Part shown: positions 5,299 through 6,139 of the stretch, piece after piece
How positions within the stretch are numbered: the first letter of the stretch is position 1
Layout of the letters: every line of letters begins with the position of its first letter
Assembly: GCA_023260815.1 (NCBI GenBank)
Contig: JALQUE010000321.1
Span: 1-6,139, forward strand
Length of the DNA stretch: 6,139 nt
Reading direction: 5' to 3'
Origin: Roseovarius sp.
Lineage (GTDB): Bacteria > Pseudomonadota > Alphaproteobacteria > Rhodobacterales > Rhodobacteraceae
The notes under the pieces: model-generated
Database searches by the model: none
Told to the model about the DNA's origin: nothing
What the model saw: only the letters and a program-made list of their open reading frames with translations
Position numbers and translations under genes: made by a program

Positions 5299-6139
5299 TG
5301 GCCATTCTCATCGACAGCGACACGAAGGTGCTGGTGACCGGCTTCACCGGGCGGATCGGCACCTTCCACACCCAGGACATGATCAACCACGGGACCAACG
5401 TGGTGGGCGGCGTGACGCCCGGCAAGGGCGGCGCCACCCATCTGGGCCTGCCGGTCTTCAACACCGTCAAGGGGGCGGTGGCAGAAACCGGCGCCGACCT
5501 GGTGATCAGCTTCGTGCCCCCGCCCTTCGCCGCCGATTCGATCATGGAAGCGGCCGATGCCGGCATCCAGACCTGCGTCTGCATCGCCGACGGGATCCCC
5601 GCAGCCGACATGATCCGCGTCAAACGCTACATGCGCCGCTACAAGGCCGACCGCCGGATGCGCCTGATCGGCCCCAACTGCGCGGGGATCATCACGCCCG
5701 GTCAGGCCTTCGCGGGGCTCATGCCGCCACATATCTACATGCCGGGGCGCGTGGGCATCGTCGGGCGCTCGGGCACATTGGGCTACGAGGCAGCAAGCCA
5801 GATGAAGGCCAAGGGCATCGGCGTGTCGTCCTCCATCGGCATCGGCGGCGACCCGATCAACGGCTCCAGCTTTCGTGACATCCTGGAACTGTTCGAGGCC
5901 GATCCCGACACCGACGCCGTCGTCATGGTCGGCGAGATCGGCGGCCCGCAAGAGGCCGAAGCGGCCGAATATATCGAAACCCACATGACCAAGCCGGTCG
6001 CCGCCTATGTCGCCGGGCTGTCGGCGCCCAAGGGACGGCGCATGGGCCATGCCGGCGCGATCGTCTCGGCCTTCGGGGAATCCGCGCAAGAAAAGGTCGA
6101 GATCCTCAAAAGCTCGGGCGTGACCATCGTGCCCACCCC
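5298..6139 (+). CDS. mtkB: Malate-CoA ligase alpha subunit, C-terminus cut by the window edge
   Basis: The frame gives 280 codons plus two bases and is open at the right edge; relatives have about 295-300 residues, so some 15-20 are missing. It is a SucD-type CoA-binding and phospho-histidine subunit pairing with MtkA. The N-terminal CoA-binding Rossmann fold shows VLVTGFTGRIGTFH (11-24) and GGVTPGKGG (37-45). LIGPNCAGIITPG (123-135), VGIVGRSGTLGYEAA (152-166) and SIGIGGDPINGSSF (179-192) follow. His251 in RRMGHAGAI is the expected phosphorylated histidine (His246 in E. coli SucD). EIGGPQEAEAAEY (213-225) supplies the glutamate that contacts the histidine in SucD. GRSGTLGYE, where SucD usually has SRSGTLTYE, agrees with MtkB as I recall it. 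The gene order mcl-mtkA-mtkB supports malate thiokinase over succinyl-CoA synthetase. The missing end is a window effect, not a mutation. Confidence 0.9.
   Translation, partial: MAILIDSDTKVLVTGFTGRIGTFHTQDMINHGTNVVGGVTPGKGGATHLGLPVFNTVKGAVAETGADLVISFVPPPFAADSIMEAADAGIQTCVCIADGIPAADMIRVKRYMRRYKADRRMRLIGPNCAGIITPGQAFAGLMPPHIYMPGRVGIVGRSGTLGYEAASQMKAKGIGVSSSIGIGGDPINGSSFRDILELFEADPDTDAVVMVGEIGGPQEAEAAEYIETHMTKPVAAYVAGLSAPKGRRMGHAGAIVSAFGESAQEKVEILKSSGVTIVPT

Noticed and set aside
4866..6089. 407-codon open frame on the minus strand opposite mtkA and mtkB
   Set aside because: It is antisense to two well-supported genes; its product is Gly/Asp/His/Ala-rich with no family motif, as expected for the complement of GC-rich codons.

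Overview
The window is three unrelated pieces of coding DNA joined end to end. They differ in base composition, and each join falls inside genes on both sides. The likeliest explanation is a chimeric metagenomic contig or clone, although one continuous molecule cannot be excluded from the sequence alone. Piece 1 (about 1-535) is roughly 40% GC by hand count. It is a fragment of a large secreted repeat protein on the minus strand, with a SprB-like repeat, and suggests a marine flavobacterium. Piece 2 (about 550-890) is roughly 49% GC and holds the middle of an EamA/DMT-family transporter, also on the minus strand and lacking both ends. Piece 3 (about 890-6139) is about two-thirds GC and carries five consecutive plus-strand genes of the serine cycle for C1 assimilation. 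Its composition and protein sequences resemble a methylotrophic alphaproteobacterium, probably a Rhodobacterales (Roseobacter-group) member.

The serine-cycle block reads: serine-glyoxylate aminotransferase (sgaA, missing roughly its first 60 residues at the join), hydroxypyruvate reductase (hprA), a 229-bp gap with a perfect dyad, malyl-CoA lyase (mcl), malate-CoA ligase beta (mtkA) and malate-CoA ligase alpha (mtkB, cut by the right edge about 15-20 residues before its expected end). SgaA moves the amino group of serine to glyoxylate, giving hydroxypyruvate and glycine. HprA reduces hydroxypyruvate to D-glycerate. MtkAB activates malate to malyl-CoA with ATP. Mcl cleaves malyl-CoA to acetyl-CoA plus glyoxylate, which returns to SgaA. 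The genes are tightly spaced (4 bp, 229 bp, 25 bp, then a 1-base overlap), as expected for one operon with perhaps a second regulatory point before mcl.

No RNA gene, CRISPR array, insertion sequence, attachment site or integrase was seen. I found no convincing new system. The points most worth checking are the two joins, the dyad before mcl (a perfect arm-to-arm palindrome with T-N11-A spacing, as in LysR-type operators), and the gene order, which lacks mtdA and fch between hprA and the malyl-CoA genes.
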